64,000 bases of DNA from Tolypeutes matacus (lineage: Eukaryota > Chordata > Mammalia > Cingulata > Chlamyphoridae), in the NCBI GenBank assembly GCA_026826555.1, contig JAKSZT010032888.1, positions 894,890 to 958,889 on the forward strand. The letters are read 5' to 3'. A program made the position numbers and the translations under genes. The notes beneath the pieces are model-generated. The model did not search any database and had not been told where the DNA came from. It saw only the letters and a list, made by a program, of their open reading frames with translations. Numbering within the stretch: the stretch's first letter is position 1; the number at the start of each line of letters is the position of its first letter. Positions 1 to 11,904 of the stretch are shown here, piece after piece.

Positions 1-412
1 ATGAACTTACACATCCTGGAGCCTTACCACCAACCATAGACCACAGTTCACACTGTAGACCACACTCTCTCCCACTCAGTTCTGAGTGGTGTGTGCTGAT
101 TTAAAATGGCCTACATCCGTTGCCACAACAGTACTCAGGCAACCTCCAGCTCCCAAAGAAGCCCCTGTATTTCAACTGCTCATCCCCTCCCTGCCCCAAA
201 AGTGTCAAGTGGCCACTGGCTCCACCTCATTGTTATAATTTCTTGCATTGCTAGAATCACCATATGTCAACAAGAGAATACCATCAAGTCCACTCTAGTC
301 CATAGTTCTTCCCCCAATCCTGAGGGGACTGGGATGGTGATGTCCACTCCAACTCCAAGTGAGAGAGGGCTTATATCCCATGGAGAACAGTTTTCAAGCA
401 ATATTTAAGGCT
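1..412 (-). mobile_element. L1 3' UTR fragment, cut by window start
   Basis: This segment aligns by eye with about 17,930-18,290. Both copies share landmarks such as GTAGACCACACTCT, CAAGTGGCCACTGGCTC-like and TCCACTCTAGTCCATAG. I read it as a minus-strand copy of the long L1 3' UTR family seen more fully at 17.6-20.8 kb and 36.9-38.0 kb. Similarity ends just after the TATATCCCATGG landmark. A 100-codon open frame here is fortuitous. Confidence 0.65.
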
Positions 413-1059
413 CTCTGACAATGAGTTCAGAGATGTTTCAGCAACTCAGTGACCTATGAGATTAATTTAAAAGTTGTGAATTATCTCTGGGATTTTTAGA
501 GGACTGACTGAGACAACGACATAAAAAAAATCTGAAACTCTATTAGACATAAAACCACAAAATGTTTCTTTAACTCTTTCAGAATATATGCATTGAAGGG
601 TATACACTGAGTCTACATTAATATCAGTGTCTGGCATTATACAAAAATGCCTTTATTTTGTTCCTATTCTATACCTTGTAGTCACATTAAAGACATTTGT
701 AGTCTCTTAATATCTGCTTTTATAACAAATACCAGAACCAAAGTCAGTCATAATGATATCATTTCTTTATGTTCTTTTAAGTTTCCTCTCTTAGTTTGAA
801 TGAAACAGAGCCTCTTCCACATTTTCTGACCTTCTCTATTTTAGTCAGATCATTTCTAGGCTGGAGCAGAGAAGACATTCGTCCAACATTTTGTATTTAG
901 CCAATGAATCTACCTTTACCACTACTAATATATGGAATACTTTTTCCCAGGAAGATATCTTTCATGAGTGAGAAAAGAGAAGACATATTAGTAAGAGAAC
1001 ATGAATTATTCATAGTTCCTTGGCTGTCTTTGGGGTGATTTGTGGACTCTTACTTTTTA

Positions 1060-1240
1060 ATAGTGCCTCCTAGTTTAGAAAGCACTTTGTATTATATATT
1101 ATTTCATTTCATTACTTCCCAGTGAAGAAGTTGGTCCTCTCTTACAGAGGAGATCATTAAATTTCAATAAATTTAAAGTGACTTAACCACAGATAATACA
1201 AATAAAACTAGGACTTGAATCTGTATCTCCTTAATGGCAA
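1060..1240 (+). repeat. MIR-like ancient SINE fragment
   Basis: The order of landmarks follows the MIR core: a segment like ACAGAGGAGA, then AAGTGACTTAACCAC, then AGGACTTGAATCTG. The sequence is highly diverged, and recognition is by pattern memory only. Confidence 0.45.
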
Positions 1241-1389
1241 TTAGGGCTCTTTACAGTTCCTCATTATGAACAATTCTTGGCATGAAATCTAAATAATTTT
1301 TAACCTGGTTTCTGAATTAAAGAATGGCTGGACCACAGGGAGCAGTCTTCCAATTCTGGTGAAGTCTTCCTTATCATAAAAGTTACAGC

Positions 1390-1500
1390 TCCAAGAAATT
1401 TGGAAAATAGTTTACTTGACTCCTGTTATTTTGTAGATGAGGAATCTGAGTCTCATAGTCTCAATGACATGACTTCACCAAAGTCAGTTATTTTGATCAT
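1390..1500 (+). repeat. MIR-like ancient SINE fragment
   Basis: TTTTGTAGATGAGGAATCTGAG followed by ATGACTTCACCAAAGTCA resembles the MIR core 'ACAGATGAGGAAACTGAGGC ... GTGACTTGCCCAAGGTCAC'. Confidence 0.5.
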
Positions 1501-3404
1501 ATGAACATTATATATGTAAATACCTAGTTCAATGTCTAGTACACAATGAACATCTATAAATAGTCTTACTAATTATAAAATTACAAAGACTAGTTTTCAT
1601 AGTTAATGCTATTTTTATTATTGGAATAAACTTGGAGTTAAAGCACAATATTGAGTAAATCCAGTTATGAATCAACTGTACTAATATATTGTTGATGTGT
1701 AAACTTCGCTACATATTCTTGAATGCTTAACAAATTTACTTCACTAAAGAAGCGACATCTCTGGAGAAGCCTTCACATTTCTGTCAGTCCAGCATAAGAA
1801 AACTGAGATGACCTAAAGTGCTACCATCCCTTTTGACAAGAATACACTCCTCAATTGTCCTAGAATGGGAAGTACCTAGTTTAGGTGTAATGATAAGAAA
1901 TAGACTAAGGCTGATTAAGCCTTTGAATGACACAAACTGCAGTCACAGGAAATAGTATAGAAGCAGAAGGCAGACTAATTACTGAATTTTGGAAATTAAA
2001 CATTGATTCATGTGAAAAACCTTCATGGAAAATTTGTCTCAGGGTCCCAGGAGGTTTTGGACCTGTTAAAGTTTCTGAGCACTTGGATAGGAACGGCAAA
2101 CAGAACATTCTGTCTATGCTTACAAATTCTACAATCCTTAGGATTTGGAGTTCCTGGGACACCAAAATCTCAATGATGGACCACCATTGGATTGTCAGAC
2201 TTTTAGTTGTAAAGTAAAGGCATCCAGACACAAAAAGAAAATAAGAAGCCATCAAGAAATTTAATAATGATCTACTGTCAGTACTATATCATAAAATGAA
2301 AGTGTATTTTGAAGCCCAACAACATAAAAAAAAGAAATTTAAAATATCACAACTTCTTAAAAAAAGAGTCTTTAAATTGTATCAATTTAGCTTTCAGAAA
2401 AATTTACATTGTTCTTCTTTTTCCCCCACTTTTTACAACTGTCTGATGAAATTGCAGTCAAGAACCAGCAACTGCCTGCAGACTGACTTCTGGGAATCAT
2501 TGATCTAATTTTACTGTGTTCTAGAATTCTTATTGGTAACTTGAACATGTAAAATAAACTTCTCTTAGGACCTTCCCTATTCTTAAAACAGACAGAAATG
2601 GGCCTATAGAATAATATGATTATCTTTTCTCTTGCTTGAGTGTATCCCTAAGTTCATCCAGGTCTGGTTCAGAGAACCTTGCTGGCATTTCTGGAAGACT
2701 TTGAAGCTGCTGCTTCCTGAAATACTTCTAGTTTATGTATTGATTGAGGATCCTTGTCTTTTTGTTATACTGGCCCTCTCACACACGGGTCTCTATGAGA
2801 AAAAGACATAAGGATAGATACCACCCCAGAGCAGAGTACTCATTTTTGGACAGAATATAAACATAAATTCCTATCTTATGTTCTATTCTTTGCTCAGCTG
2901 GGCTCAAGGAAAGGACAGTCTCATGACCCTAGGACACCAACCAAGAATTCATTCAGCTTACATGGCCCTGCTTTATTTCACCTTGGCCTCAGAAGCACTT
3001 GTCAAAGATACAGCCAAGCTAAATGGGATAAAAATCCTCTAACACATTTTCTTCTCCACAAATGACTTAACACTCCCAAACCTTTTCAAATTTTTAAATT
3101 TAGAGGCTAAAATATTTAAAACCCTAACTATCTCCTAAGCTTAAAATCTTTTTGACATGCATGCCAAAGGGAAGGAGCTGGGATGAAGAAGAAACATGTA
3201 TTTCTGTCTTTTCTTCACATCAAGATAGTATATTTCTATCTCTCCACATGGTGCTTCTTTCTATATTTAATCATATTAAACATATATATTTAATGTAATA
3301 TAAAATTATATTATAATTTAACATAAATTATTATATTTATATAAATATTTTAACTACCTTAAAATTTGGTTAGTACTTTTAGAAAATGAACTTTCACATT
3401 TATT

Positions 3405-3545
3405 ATTTTAGTTAATTACTATAATCCTTTGAAGCAAGTGTTCTCATTCCCACTTTACATATGAGAATACTGAGGCTTATGTTAATTTCCAAAGTTGCTC
3501 AAATTTGCAAACTGGTCCAATTAGCTATTGAAATAATGCTGCTTT
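3405..3545 (+). repeat. MIR-like ancient SINE fragment
   Basis: CTCATTCCCACTTTACATATGAGAATACTGAGGCTTA matches the MIR core pattern and is followed by a degraded TTGCTCAAATTTGCAAACTGG segment. Confidence 0.55.
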
Positions 3546-4019
3546 GACACCAAAGCCTTTCTACTGATTTGTTGAGTAGGTGATAAGATTTTTCCCTGCT
3601 GTTAAGCTTATTTAATCTTTAACCTTGTTGCTATCAAATAAGTATGGGAAGTATTGAGTTAAACAAAGTTCAATAGAATTATTTCTAGCAGAAAGAAGCC
3701 TTTGATTTAGAGTCAAAGCTTTTCAATGCACAAATGTTCACTATAAACTTCCAAGAGAGCCATATACAGGGAAATAGACTATACTACAGACTGATCTAGG
3801 TATGTTATGTTGGTGGTTGTATCAGAAGAATGAAAAGATATATGATGATTTTTTTCATGTACATCAGAATTTACCAAACATGGAAAGCAGTTGTAAACAT
3901 ACCTTCTGCTTTTGCATCAAGGTACCTTTGGAATTTATTTCCTGTTCAAGGTTTCCCTACATTTTCATTCAGGGAAATCATCTTAATCAAACTGAAAATC
4001 TAGAAGTTATAAATAAAAA

Positions 4020-5000
4020 TCAAATATATTCAGCTAATTAAAGATTTAAATATCGGTCTGGCAAAGATATAAATAAAATCAATACATGAACAACAGATTT
4101 GAAAAAAGATCACAATGTAGAGAACAGACAAAGGTTAATTTCCATTGTAGATGAAGAATAGCTACAAATTGATAAGAACGGAATAAACAACTAAATAGTA
4201 AAATGAGCAAAAGACTTGGATAGAGAATTAAAAGAACAAATCCAAATGGTCAAAAATATATAACAATAAGCTTAAATTCACTAGAACACATACACACAAA
4301 AAGGAAAATTAAAATAGCAACATTATGTAAAACTCAGCACACTGGCAGAAAAATATATATAATGTTAGTGGGGATGCAGGATAAAGGTCATGCATATGCA
4401 TTGCTACCCAAACTGGATATTATTAAAGCTTTTTGAAATCAGTCTACCATCATTTATATAAAGAAAAAAAATCACAAAATCTTTGACCCATAAATGCCTC
4501 TCCTGGGAAATTATTTCATAGAAATAAAACACCAATGTATGTATGTATCCATGAGTGTATGTGTGTGCATATTTTAATAGAACTGTATTTCACAGTGGCA
4601 AAAAGAAACAAAGCTAGAAATAAAGTTAATGTCCATCAATAAGAGGATGGTTATATAAATCATGGTATATGTATATCACTGAATATTATGACACTAATAA
4701 ATTAATGACTAGAGCTATGACTTTTGCCTTGGAGGAATTTTCTAAAAACATTTTCAAATGAGAAGGATAGATGCAAAAAAAATAAATAAATGCATGTAAT
4801 AATATTTTCTTACCTTCTAAGTAAACAATGGCCAAACTCCATGTGTATGTATGTTTGTGTAAAATTGTATGAGCATGTAGCAACTTAACTGGGGAGAAGT
4901 TCATTAAAGGCTGAGGGAAGGGAGGTGAGGGAAAAGAAACAAAGAGAAAGAAAAAAATTCTTCTAAAATAAAAATAGTACACATATTTATTTATTCTATA
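4020..5000 (+). mobile_element. Old L1 fragment, ORF2 3' end plus 3' UTR
   Basis: The order of landmarks is that of the L1 ORF2 C-terminal region on the plus strand. GGGATGCAGGATAAAG is followed by a CACAGTGGCAAAAAGAAACAAAG segment, a TGTCCATCAATAAGAGGATGG segment and ATGACTAGAGCT. The reading frame is destroyed. Boundaries are approximate. Confidence 0.6.
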
Positions 5001-6109
5001 TAGTTACATATTTGTGTTTGATATGTAACAATTAAAGATCTGAGATCTAAGAAGAGGAGAAAAAGCATAATTGAACCAGATTTTAACTTGATTAAAAGAT
5101 GATGGAGTGAGAAGCAGCAAGGTGGCAACAGAGTAAGGAGCTCGTGGAGTCAGGTCCTGCCACAGGGCAGTTGATGATCAACCAGAACTACCTAAAGGAC
5201 CTGTTTGGGGGCTCCAGGAAACCAGAAGAGCATCCTGCAACATCCTTGAAAGAATGGAAGGAGGAGACTGCCCATCTGCAGAGAAGATTCGTAAGTACAA
5301 CACACCATGCCCCAGAGGCCAGTGCCCATCTTCCACTGGCAGCACAAGCAGTCTTGGGAGCTATTCCGTGGCTGTAATTGGAAGCTCCACTTCCCAAAAT
5401 CAGGGAGGAAGAGACAGTTGGGCACCAACTTCAGCTACTGATTAGTAAATTTGGCTGGCTAAAGTATAACCTTAGGAAAAGCTAAAGTTTGAACTTTACC
5501 AAGTCGGAAAGAGGCCAGTAGCTGCCATTTTGACTCCGCCCCCAGCATGAAGGGAAGCCTGGCTGAATGAAAATCACAGTGATGGTAGGGACTGGCTTCT
5601 TTCAGCCAGAACAACCTGCAGCCCTAACCTAAGCTTCAACCCATCTCTACCTGGGAGGAAGCTGATGGGCCCTGCAGCAGACTCTCCAGGTAATTGCAGT
5701 TACATTCAGCTGGCACAGACTGAATAGTAGGAAGTCTACCAGAGCCACTGTGGTCATTTCTGACCTGCATGGCATAGATTGCTGCTCACACCTGCAGCTC
5801 CATCCCTGCCCCAGGCAGGGGAGAAAGGGGCTTGAAGCCACATCAGTCTCTCTGGGCAACCACAGTCTAGACCTGCACAACTTGGATTATTATAAATGGC
5901 TGTGGCTCTCTCCCTACCCCTGGCAAAGGATAAAGTTGGGAGAAGCTTCATCGGTCTTTGGGTCAAATGAGGGCAGCTTGAGTCTCCACAGCATATGGCA
6001 CCAACTACATCCTTGGCTCCTACTATACAACCAGCAAGAGAGATAAGGCAAGAAAGCCCTAAGCTAAAGAGATAAGCTTCACCCAGAATAAATACATCTA
6101 GTAAGCCAG

Positions 6110-7050
6110 ATGCCAAGACACCAACAAAAAGTTATAATCCATACCAAGAAACAGGAAGATATGCCCCAGTTAAAGGAAAAAGGTAAGCCTTCAGATGACA
6201 TAAAGGAGTTGAGACAACTAATCATAGATGTTCAAACAAATCTCCATAATAAATTCAAAGGGATGACTAAAGAGATTAAGGATATTAAGAAAATATTGGA
6301 TGAGCACAAAGAATAATTTGAAAGCATACATAGAAAAATAGCAGATCTTATGGGAATGAAAGGCACAATAAGTGAAATAAAAAAATAAACTGGAATAATA
6401 TAATAGCAGATTTGAGGAGGCAGAAGAAAGGATTGGTGAGCTTGAAGAAATGGCCTCTGAACGTGAACATACAAAAGAACAGATGAAGAAATGAATGGAA
6501 AAAATTGAACAAAGTCTCAGGGACCTAAACGACAGCAAGAGACATGCAAATATATGTGTCATGGGTGTCCCAGAGAAAGAAGAGAAGGGAAAAGGGGCAG
6601 AAGGAATGTTTGAAGAAATAATGGTAGAAAATTTCCCAACCCATTGAAAGACATAGATATCCATGTCCAAGAAACACAATGTACTCCCATCTGAATAAAT
6701 AGACCAACTCTGGGACACATATTAATCATAATGGCAAATGCCAAAGACAAAGAATTCTGAGAGCAGCAAGAAAAAAGGAATGCATAACATATAAGGGATA
6801 TCTAATAAAATTAATTGCTGATTTCTCATCAGAAACCCTAAAGGCAAGAAGGCAATGATGTGATATATTTAAGATATGCAAGAGAAAAACTTTCAGCCAA
6901 GAATCTTATATCTGGCAAGATTGTCTTTCAAAAATGAGGATGAGTTTAGAATATTCACAGATAAACAGAAACTGAAAGATTTGTAACCAAGAGACCAGCT
7001 TTGCAAGAAATACTAGACGGTGTGCTGCCGTCTGAAAAGAAAAGAGGGGA
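6110..7050 (+). pseudogene. L1 ORF1 remnant (RNA-binding chaperone), broken
   Basis: L1 ORF1 encodes a trimeric coiled-coil RNA-binding protein of the L1 ribonucleoprotein. The first 68 codons from ATG 6,110 are open and rich in Lys, Glu and Asp. They contain a heptad-like DIKELRQLIIDVQ segment consistent with the coiled coil, and stop at a TAA at 6,314. Later pieces are in shifted frames. The DNA around 6,545-6,960 (ATGGGTGTCCCAGAG, AAATTTCCCAACCCA, CAAAAATGAGGATGAGTTTAG) is typical of the L1 ORF1 RNA-recognition and C-terminal parts. It is not functional. Confidence 0.6.
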
Positions 7051-7157
7051 GAGGTTTGAAAGAGAGTCTAGAAATGAACATTATATCAGTAAAAGTAATG
7101 AAAATTGTAAAAAAAAAAAAAAAAGTGGTGAAAATAAAATATGACAGATAAAACCCA

Positions 7158-7900
7158 AATATTTAGGAATAAACTTAACCGATGATGTAAAGCACTTGTA
7201 TTCAGAAAACTATAACTTATTGTTAAAAGAAATTTGAAAAAGACCTAAGTAATTGGAAGAATATTCCATGCTCATGGATGGGAACACTAATATCATTAAG
7301 ATGTCAATTCTTCCCAAGTTGATATACAGATTCAAAGCAATCCCAATAAAAATTCGACCAGCATTTTTTAAATAAATGAAGAACATAATTATCAAATTTA
7401 TCTGGAAGGGTAAGAGGCCCGGAGTAGCCAGAAACATCTTAAAAAGGAAAAGCAAAGTTGGAGGACTCTCACTTCCAGACTTTATATCATATTACCTAGC
7501 TACAATGGTAAAAACAAACAAACAAACAAACAAACAAACAAACAAACAAACAAAAAAACAGCTAGGTACTGGCATAAAGACAGACACATAGACCAATGGA
7601 ATTGAATTAATGGTTTAAAAAGAGACCCTCACATTTATGGTCAAGTGATTTTTGACAAGATTTTCAAACCCACCCAGCTTGGGTAGAACAGTCCATTCAA
7701 CAAATGGTTCTGATAGAACTGGATATCCATAGCCAAAAGAAAGAAAGAGAACCCCTATCTCACACCTTATATAAAAATTAACTCAAAATGGATTAAAAAC
7801 CTAAATATAAAACCAAGAACCATAAAGCTGCTAGAAGAAATTGTAGGAAAACATCTTCAAGACCTGGTGGTAGGTATTGGATTCTTAAAGGACATAAGAG
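7158..7900 (+). pseudogene. L1 ORF2 C-terminal remnant
   Basis: An open stretch at 7,376-7,591 encodes the L1 ORF2-type motif KFIWKGKRPGVARNILK followed by GGLSLPDF, which lies downstream of the reverse-transcriptase core. Beyond a (CAAA)n tract near 7,510-7,560 the frame is lost, although L1-like sequence continues. The catalytic domains are absent from this copy. Confidence 0.7.
7510..7560 (+). repeat. (CAAA)n microsatellite
   Basis: About nine CAAA units in a row, ending in an A-run, inside the L1 ORF2 remnant. It probably grew from the A-rich L1 sequence. Confidence 0.95.
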
Positions 7901-8278
7901 GAGGACTGAGATGGACTACTGATGTTTAATGTATGTAGAAGTTTTAATTAACTCTAAAAGTGTGGAAATGTATAGAGTTGATGGTAACACATTGTAGTGA
8001 GTAACAGCTGGTTTATAAATGGGAATGTGGCTGAAAAGTTAGCCTAGGGATGTAAATGCCAATTGAAAGATAGCTAGATAATAATCTAAGGACTGAATAA
8101 CACAGTAAACCCAGAGGTGGATGAAAATTGTGGTTGATAGTACAGATGCAAGAGTGCCTTTTGTGAGCTAGAGCAGATGTACATCACTATTGCAGGGTGG
8201 TGTGAATGTGGAGAACCATGGGGAATATACAAGTGGAGTGACCTATAGACTGTGGTTAACAGTAATAATGTAATATTC

Positions 8279-8985
8279 GGGCATCTATGCCAAAAATGTA
8301 CTGTGTTGATAATGGAGGAGGATGGAAAAAGTGTGCCAAATGTATGCTATGGACCTGGTAATAGTCGGATATCTCATAATCTGTAACAAATGTTCCACCA
8401 GAGTGTGGTGTGTTGATAGAGGGGTATTGTATGGTAATTCTGCACATGTGCATGATTGTTTTGTAAGTTTACAACTTCTGTCATAAAAATGTATTTTAAA
8501 AATAATAATAGGATGCATTGGGGGAAAACCTACCAAATATACGATAAGGATTATAGTTAGTAGTAAGATTTTTACAATATTCTTTCATAATTTTTAACAA
8601 ATGTCTCACAGGAATGCAAGGTGTTGGTGGTGGACTGATATATGGGACCCATGTATGATGTTATGCATGTTTGCTTTGTAAGTTCACAACTTTTACTATA
8701 CATTTATTGTATATGTATGTTCATGTATAAATGATATAATAATAATAATAATAATAGGGTGGGTTGGGACAAAAAATACACCAAATATAATATACTTTGT
8801 TTAGTTTGAGGATGCTTTGTAATCATTAAAAATGTTTCTCAACAAGACAAGGTATTGATGGTAGGGTGAGGTATGAGAGCCCTTTATGATGTTCTGTTTG
8901 TTTGTTTTGTAAGTTCACAACTATTATTATATACTTATTGTTTATGTATGTTTATGCTTGAGTGATATATTTCAATAAATCAAAA
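8279..8985 (+). repeat. Three tandem ~235-bp units in an L1 3' UTR
   Basis: Units at about 8,279-8,511, 8,512-8,755 and 8,756-8,985 share an order of landmarks: CCAAATRT; AACAAATGTTCCAC or similar; GGTGTTGRTGG; TATGGGA or similar; TTTTGTAAGTTCACAACT; then an AT-rich (AATA)n-like tail. The L1 copy at 52.7-53.8 kb carries the same unit only twice (about 53,320-53,560 and 53,562-53,805). Confidence 0.7.
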
Positions 8986-8999
8986 AGAATAAAAGAGAG

Positions 9000-9335
9000 A
9001 GAGAGAAAAAAAGATGGTGAGTGGGAGTATGCAACAGACCAACCATCTTGAGGAATTGTTGTGGATAAAATATATTTTTCCAACAAATATTTATGATTTA
9101 GGCATTAGCAGCACAAAGATGAATCAATACAGTCCCTGCCTTTGAATACTTTAAAGCCTAGTACAAGAAGTTTATTGAGAGCTAGCCAGATAGCTGTTGC
9201 ATTGCTACTGGATGTTAAAATAAAAGTTTATGACACAGAGAGTGCCAGGGATTTCAAAAGGGTGGGTATTTTAGTTGAGTAAAGAAGGATGAATGAAAAT
9301 GATGCCGATGGTGTATATAGAAAAATGGACCACAG
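9000..9335 (+). repeat. Possible L2 3'-end fragment in otherwise unique DNA
   Basis: CCAACAAATATTTATGATTTAGGCATTAGCAGCACAAAGATGAA resembles the L2 3' end pattern 'CAACAAATATTTATTGAGC ... GGGCACT'. No gene is seen in the rest. Confidence 0.35.
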
Positions 9336-9940
9336 TTAACCTATCTTTCAGACAATGGTTCTCAGAGACTGCTCACTTTCCTCAGTGCAGATCAGTGAGG
9401 TCATATACTGTTCATCCTTCAGTGCCTGGCTTGCTTCACTCAGCATAAGGTCTTCAAGATTCATCCATGTTATTCCATGTGTTAGCACTTTGTTCCTTCT
9501 TACAGCTGAGTAATATTCCATTGTATGTATGTACCACATTTTGCTTATCCATTCGTCTGTTGATGGGCACCGGGGCTGATTCCAACTTTCGGCAATGGTG
9601 AACAATGCCTCTATGAACATTGGTGTGCATATATCTGTTTGTGTTTTTACTTTCAGTTCTTCTGGGTATATACCCAGCAGTGGAATTGCTGGATCATACG
9701 GAAGATCTATTGTTAGTTTTCTGAGGAACCGCAAAACTGTCCTCCACAGTGGTTGGACCATACCACAGTCCCACCAGCAGTGGATGAGGGTTCCTATTCC
9801 TGGTTGGTGGCAAGGCCCCAGGATGTGTAAGTCCATTGAGGGTGGTGGGCCACACTTGTGGGAGATGTTTGTGTGGGATGTGGTGGGAAGTGTGGGAGGT
9901 GGGCAACATGGGAATCCCAGTGGGTTCCATGTAATATTTT
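9336..9940 (-). mobile_element. L1 ORF2 C-terminal fragment, relatively well preserved
   Basis: A 162-codon open frame on the minus strand (9,836 to 9,348) encodes the C-terminus of L1 ORF2. Recognisable pieces are LPYDPAIPLLGIYPEELK, STDEWISKMWYIHTMEYYSA, and EASQALKDEQYMTSLIC near the end. This is the cysteine-containing tail region after the reverse transcriptase. A second, more decayed copy of the same region is at 20,816-21,190. The fragment lacks the endonuclease and reverse transcriptase, so it is a 5'-truncated insertion. Confidence 0.85.
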
Positions 9941-10769
9941 AAGTAATCTAAGCACCTCTTAAAATATATTTATATATATATATAAATAAATAACATTTTT
10001 GTAAGCAAATGCACATATATGCATATATATTTATATATCATTTTACAAATATTGGTATGTATTGTGAAAATTTTGATTTTTACCCACAATAAAAAATAAA
10101 TAAATTTTAAAAAAGAAAAAAAAAAGGAAAGGAAACAGCATTTGAGAGGTATAGAGGTATACAAACTTTCCAGTGTATTTCTGACATGCAAATTTTCCTC
10201 CACTGGTATAGAGAACAGCATGCTTGGGGGGATTATGGGGTATGGAGGAAAAGCTTAAAAATTAAACTGTGGCCTTGTTATCATGGGTCTTAAATGTTCC
10301 CTTATTATTTTATATATATATGTGTATATGTGTGTGTGTATGTGTGTGTATAAAATACTTTTCTATCTAAAAGTGAATTTCATTTTACCAATAAAATGTA
10401 AAAGCATTTGGTAAAGCAGGAATTAGTGTACTTATATTTTTAAATACACACAACCTCTTTCCCATTGCCTTTGTGAAAAAAAAAGCTGACAACAGTTAAA
10501 GAAACTGCACTTTACCATACTAACAGAAGAGGGCATGGAGGATCTAGGACTACTATAAACTACTTCATAGAGCAAAAACCCTGACCATAAAATGCATAAA
10601 GAGCTACTGCAGGGAAAATGCATCTACAGTGACAGAAACCGGAACATTAGTTCATTGGGTTGGGGCCATTGACTGGCAATGGTAATGGGAAGAATTCTGA
10701 GTGGTGGAAATGATGTGTTCATTTAGCAAATTTGATATCTGCACATATGGTATCAGTTCATTTCAATGC
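9941..10769. other. Intergenic with simple-sequence tracts
   Basis: Contains AT-alternating tracts at about 9,970-10,045 and a (TA)/(TG)n tract at about 10,308-10,350. No coding signal is recognised. Confidence 0.5.
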
Positions 10770-11640
10770 ATGCAAGTGATACATACATTAAAAATTGAAA
10801 GAATGAAATTAATTAAATTCCTAGCTCCAAAAAGTATATAGAAATCAATGTAGTAAACAGAATAAAAGAAGCATTGAAGGGAATAATATACAGAAGAAAT
10901 TAGAAAGTAGAGGGTGGAAAAACAGTGGACATAATAAATCAAAATCCTGGGGTTTTTTGGAAACAAAATTTTAAAAAAGACAATTTGATGGCTAAGTAAC
11001 AAAGACAAAAGAGAATATATGAGTATGCAAAGTAATAAATTTGAAACACAAATGAACAATTGAAACAAAAGAAATTAAAGGAAAACCTGAGAAATTTTGG
11101 GAGGTATTTCTACAAATAAATTTTAAAACTTAGTTAAAAGTGAGAGTTTCCTGGAAAATGCAGTTTACCTAAATTGAACCCATCAAAAATTGAAAGATTA
11201 AACAGATGAATTTCCAAAAAGGATTAAAGTCAGCAAGAAAATACCCCATATAAAAGAAGGAGATCCAGATGATTTCCAAGAACAATTCTAACAAATTTTA
11301 ACAGGCAAAATAGTCCCAATGCTTTAATAAAAGAGTTTACAGAGAATAATAATGGGGGAAATTTTCCAAATTCTTTTTATAAAGAAAATATAATATTGAT
11401 ACCTAATCCAATAAAATCAGTACAAAAAATAATGTTACACATGGGACTGTATAACATAGTGAAACCTCATATAAAATATGAATATGGGTGATATTGAAAA
11501 TATAAGTCTGTTTTTACAAAATATAAATACAAATAAACCAGAAAGAGAGAAAAAATAATGTTACAGATCAATAACAATTAAGAATTTCAAAGCAAATATA
11601 CCAAATAAAATATTAGTAAACAATGTAGCACCAGAATAAG
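10770..11640 (+). mobile_element. Old L1 ORF2, left part of an L1 split by Tigger
   Basis: Landmarks in L1 ORF2 order on the plus strand: GAATAAAAGAAGCATTGAAGG, AATCAAAATCCTGG, GATTTCCAAGAACAATTCTAAC, TCTTTTTATAAAGAAAATATAATATTGATACC and CAAATAAAATATTAGTAAACAA. These correspond to the pre-RT and RT portions. The frame is fully degraded. The same L1 resumes at about 14,100, beyond a Tigger element. Confidence 0.65.
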
Positions 11641-11644
11641 AAGA

Positions 11645-11880
11645 TAATGTACCTTGTAAATTGAAAACCTTATGGAATGGATTCAGCATTCCAGATATCA
11701 TTAGGAAAATTTGTGATTCATGGAAGGAGATAAAAATATCAACATTAACAGATATTTGAAAGAAGATGATTTCAACCCTCATGGATGACATAGAGTGGTT
11801 CAAGCCTTCAGTGGAGGAAGTAACTGTAGATGTGTTGGAAACAGCAAGTGGCACTTATTCCAGGAATGCAAGATTTTTCA
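11645..11880 (+). mobile_element. Isolated Tigger transposase fragment
   Basis: This segment is a diverged duplicate of 13,190-13,390. Both share GAAAACCTTMTGGAAWGGATTCAGCATT, GATTCATGGAARGAG and CCCTCATGGATGACATWGAG. It lies immediately left of the larger Tigger copy although it corresponds to that element's 3' half. Confidence 0.75.
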
Positions 11881-11904
11881 ACCTTATAAAATCCTATAAT
11901 ATAA

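Larger units (their letters stand above)
413..4015. other. Intergenic, no gene recognised
   Basis: AT-rich sequence with only short open frames. Open frames of about 100 codons occur on both strands over 1,905-2,255, but I recognise no domain in either. A very AT-rich patch lies at about 3,260-3,360. Three MIR-like fragments are listed separately. Confidence 0.5.
5105..8995 (+). mobile_element. L1 retrotransposon with 5' end, internally deleted
   Basis: The start, AGTGAGAAGCAGCAAGGTGG, looks like an L1 5' UTR start. A GC-richer 5' UTR runs to about 6,100. ORF1 remnants follow to about 7,050, then the ORF1-ORF2 spacer with an A-run near 7,110-7,126. The sequence then jumps at about 7,158 straight to the C-terminal part of ORF2, omitting the endonuclease and most of the reverse transcriptase. 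A 3' UTR follows from about 7,920, with a purine-rich tail near 8,990. The element is about 3.9 kb, against about 6-8 kb for a complete mammalian L1. AAAGATGATGG at the left and AAAGATGGTGA at the right could be a decayed target duplication. Confidence 0.65.

Noticed and set aside
1905..2255. Overlapping ~100-codon open frames on both strands
   Set aside because: No recognisable domain and no conserved motif. Overlap on both strands suggests a locally stop-poor patch or unknown repeat.
6218..6718. 166-codon minus-strand open frame
   Set aside because: It is the antisense of L1 ORF1. Purine-rich sense DNA gives few stops on the complement, and the Phe/Ser/Leu-rich product is an artefact.
7510..7560. 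Short regular repeats considered as CRISPR-like
   Set aside because: Pure tetranucleotide microsatellite without spacers, in a mammalian genome.
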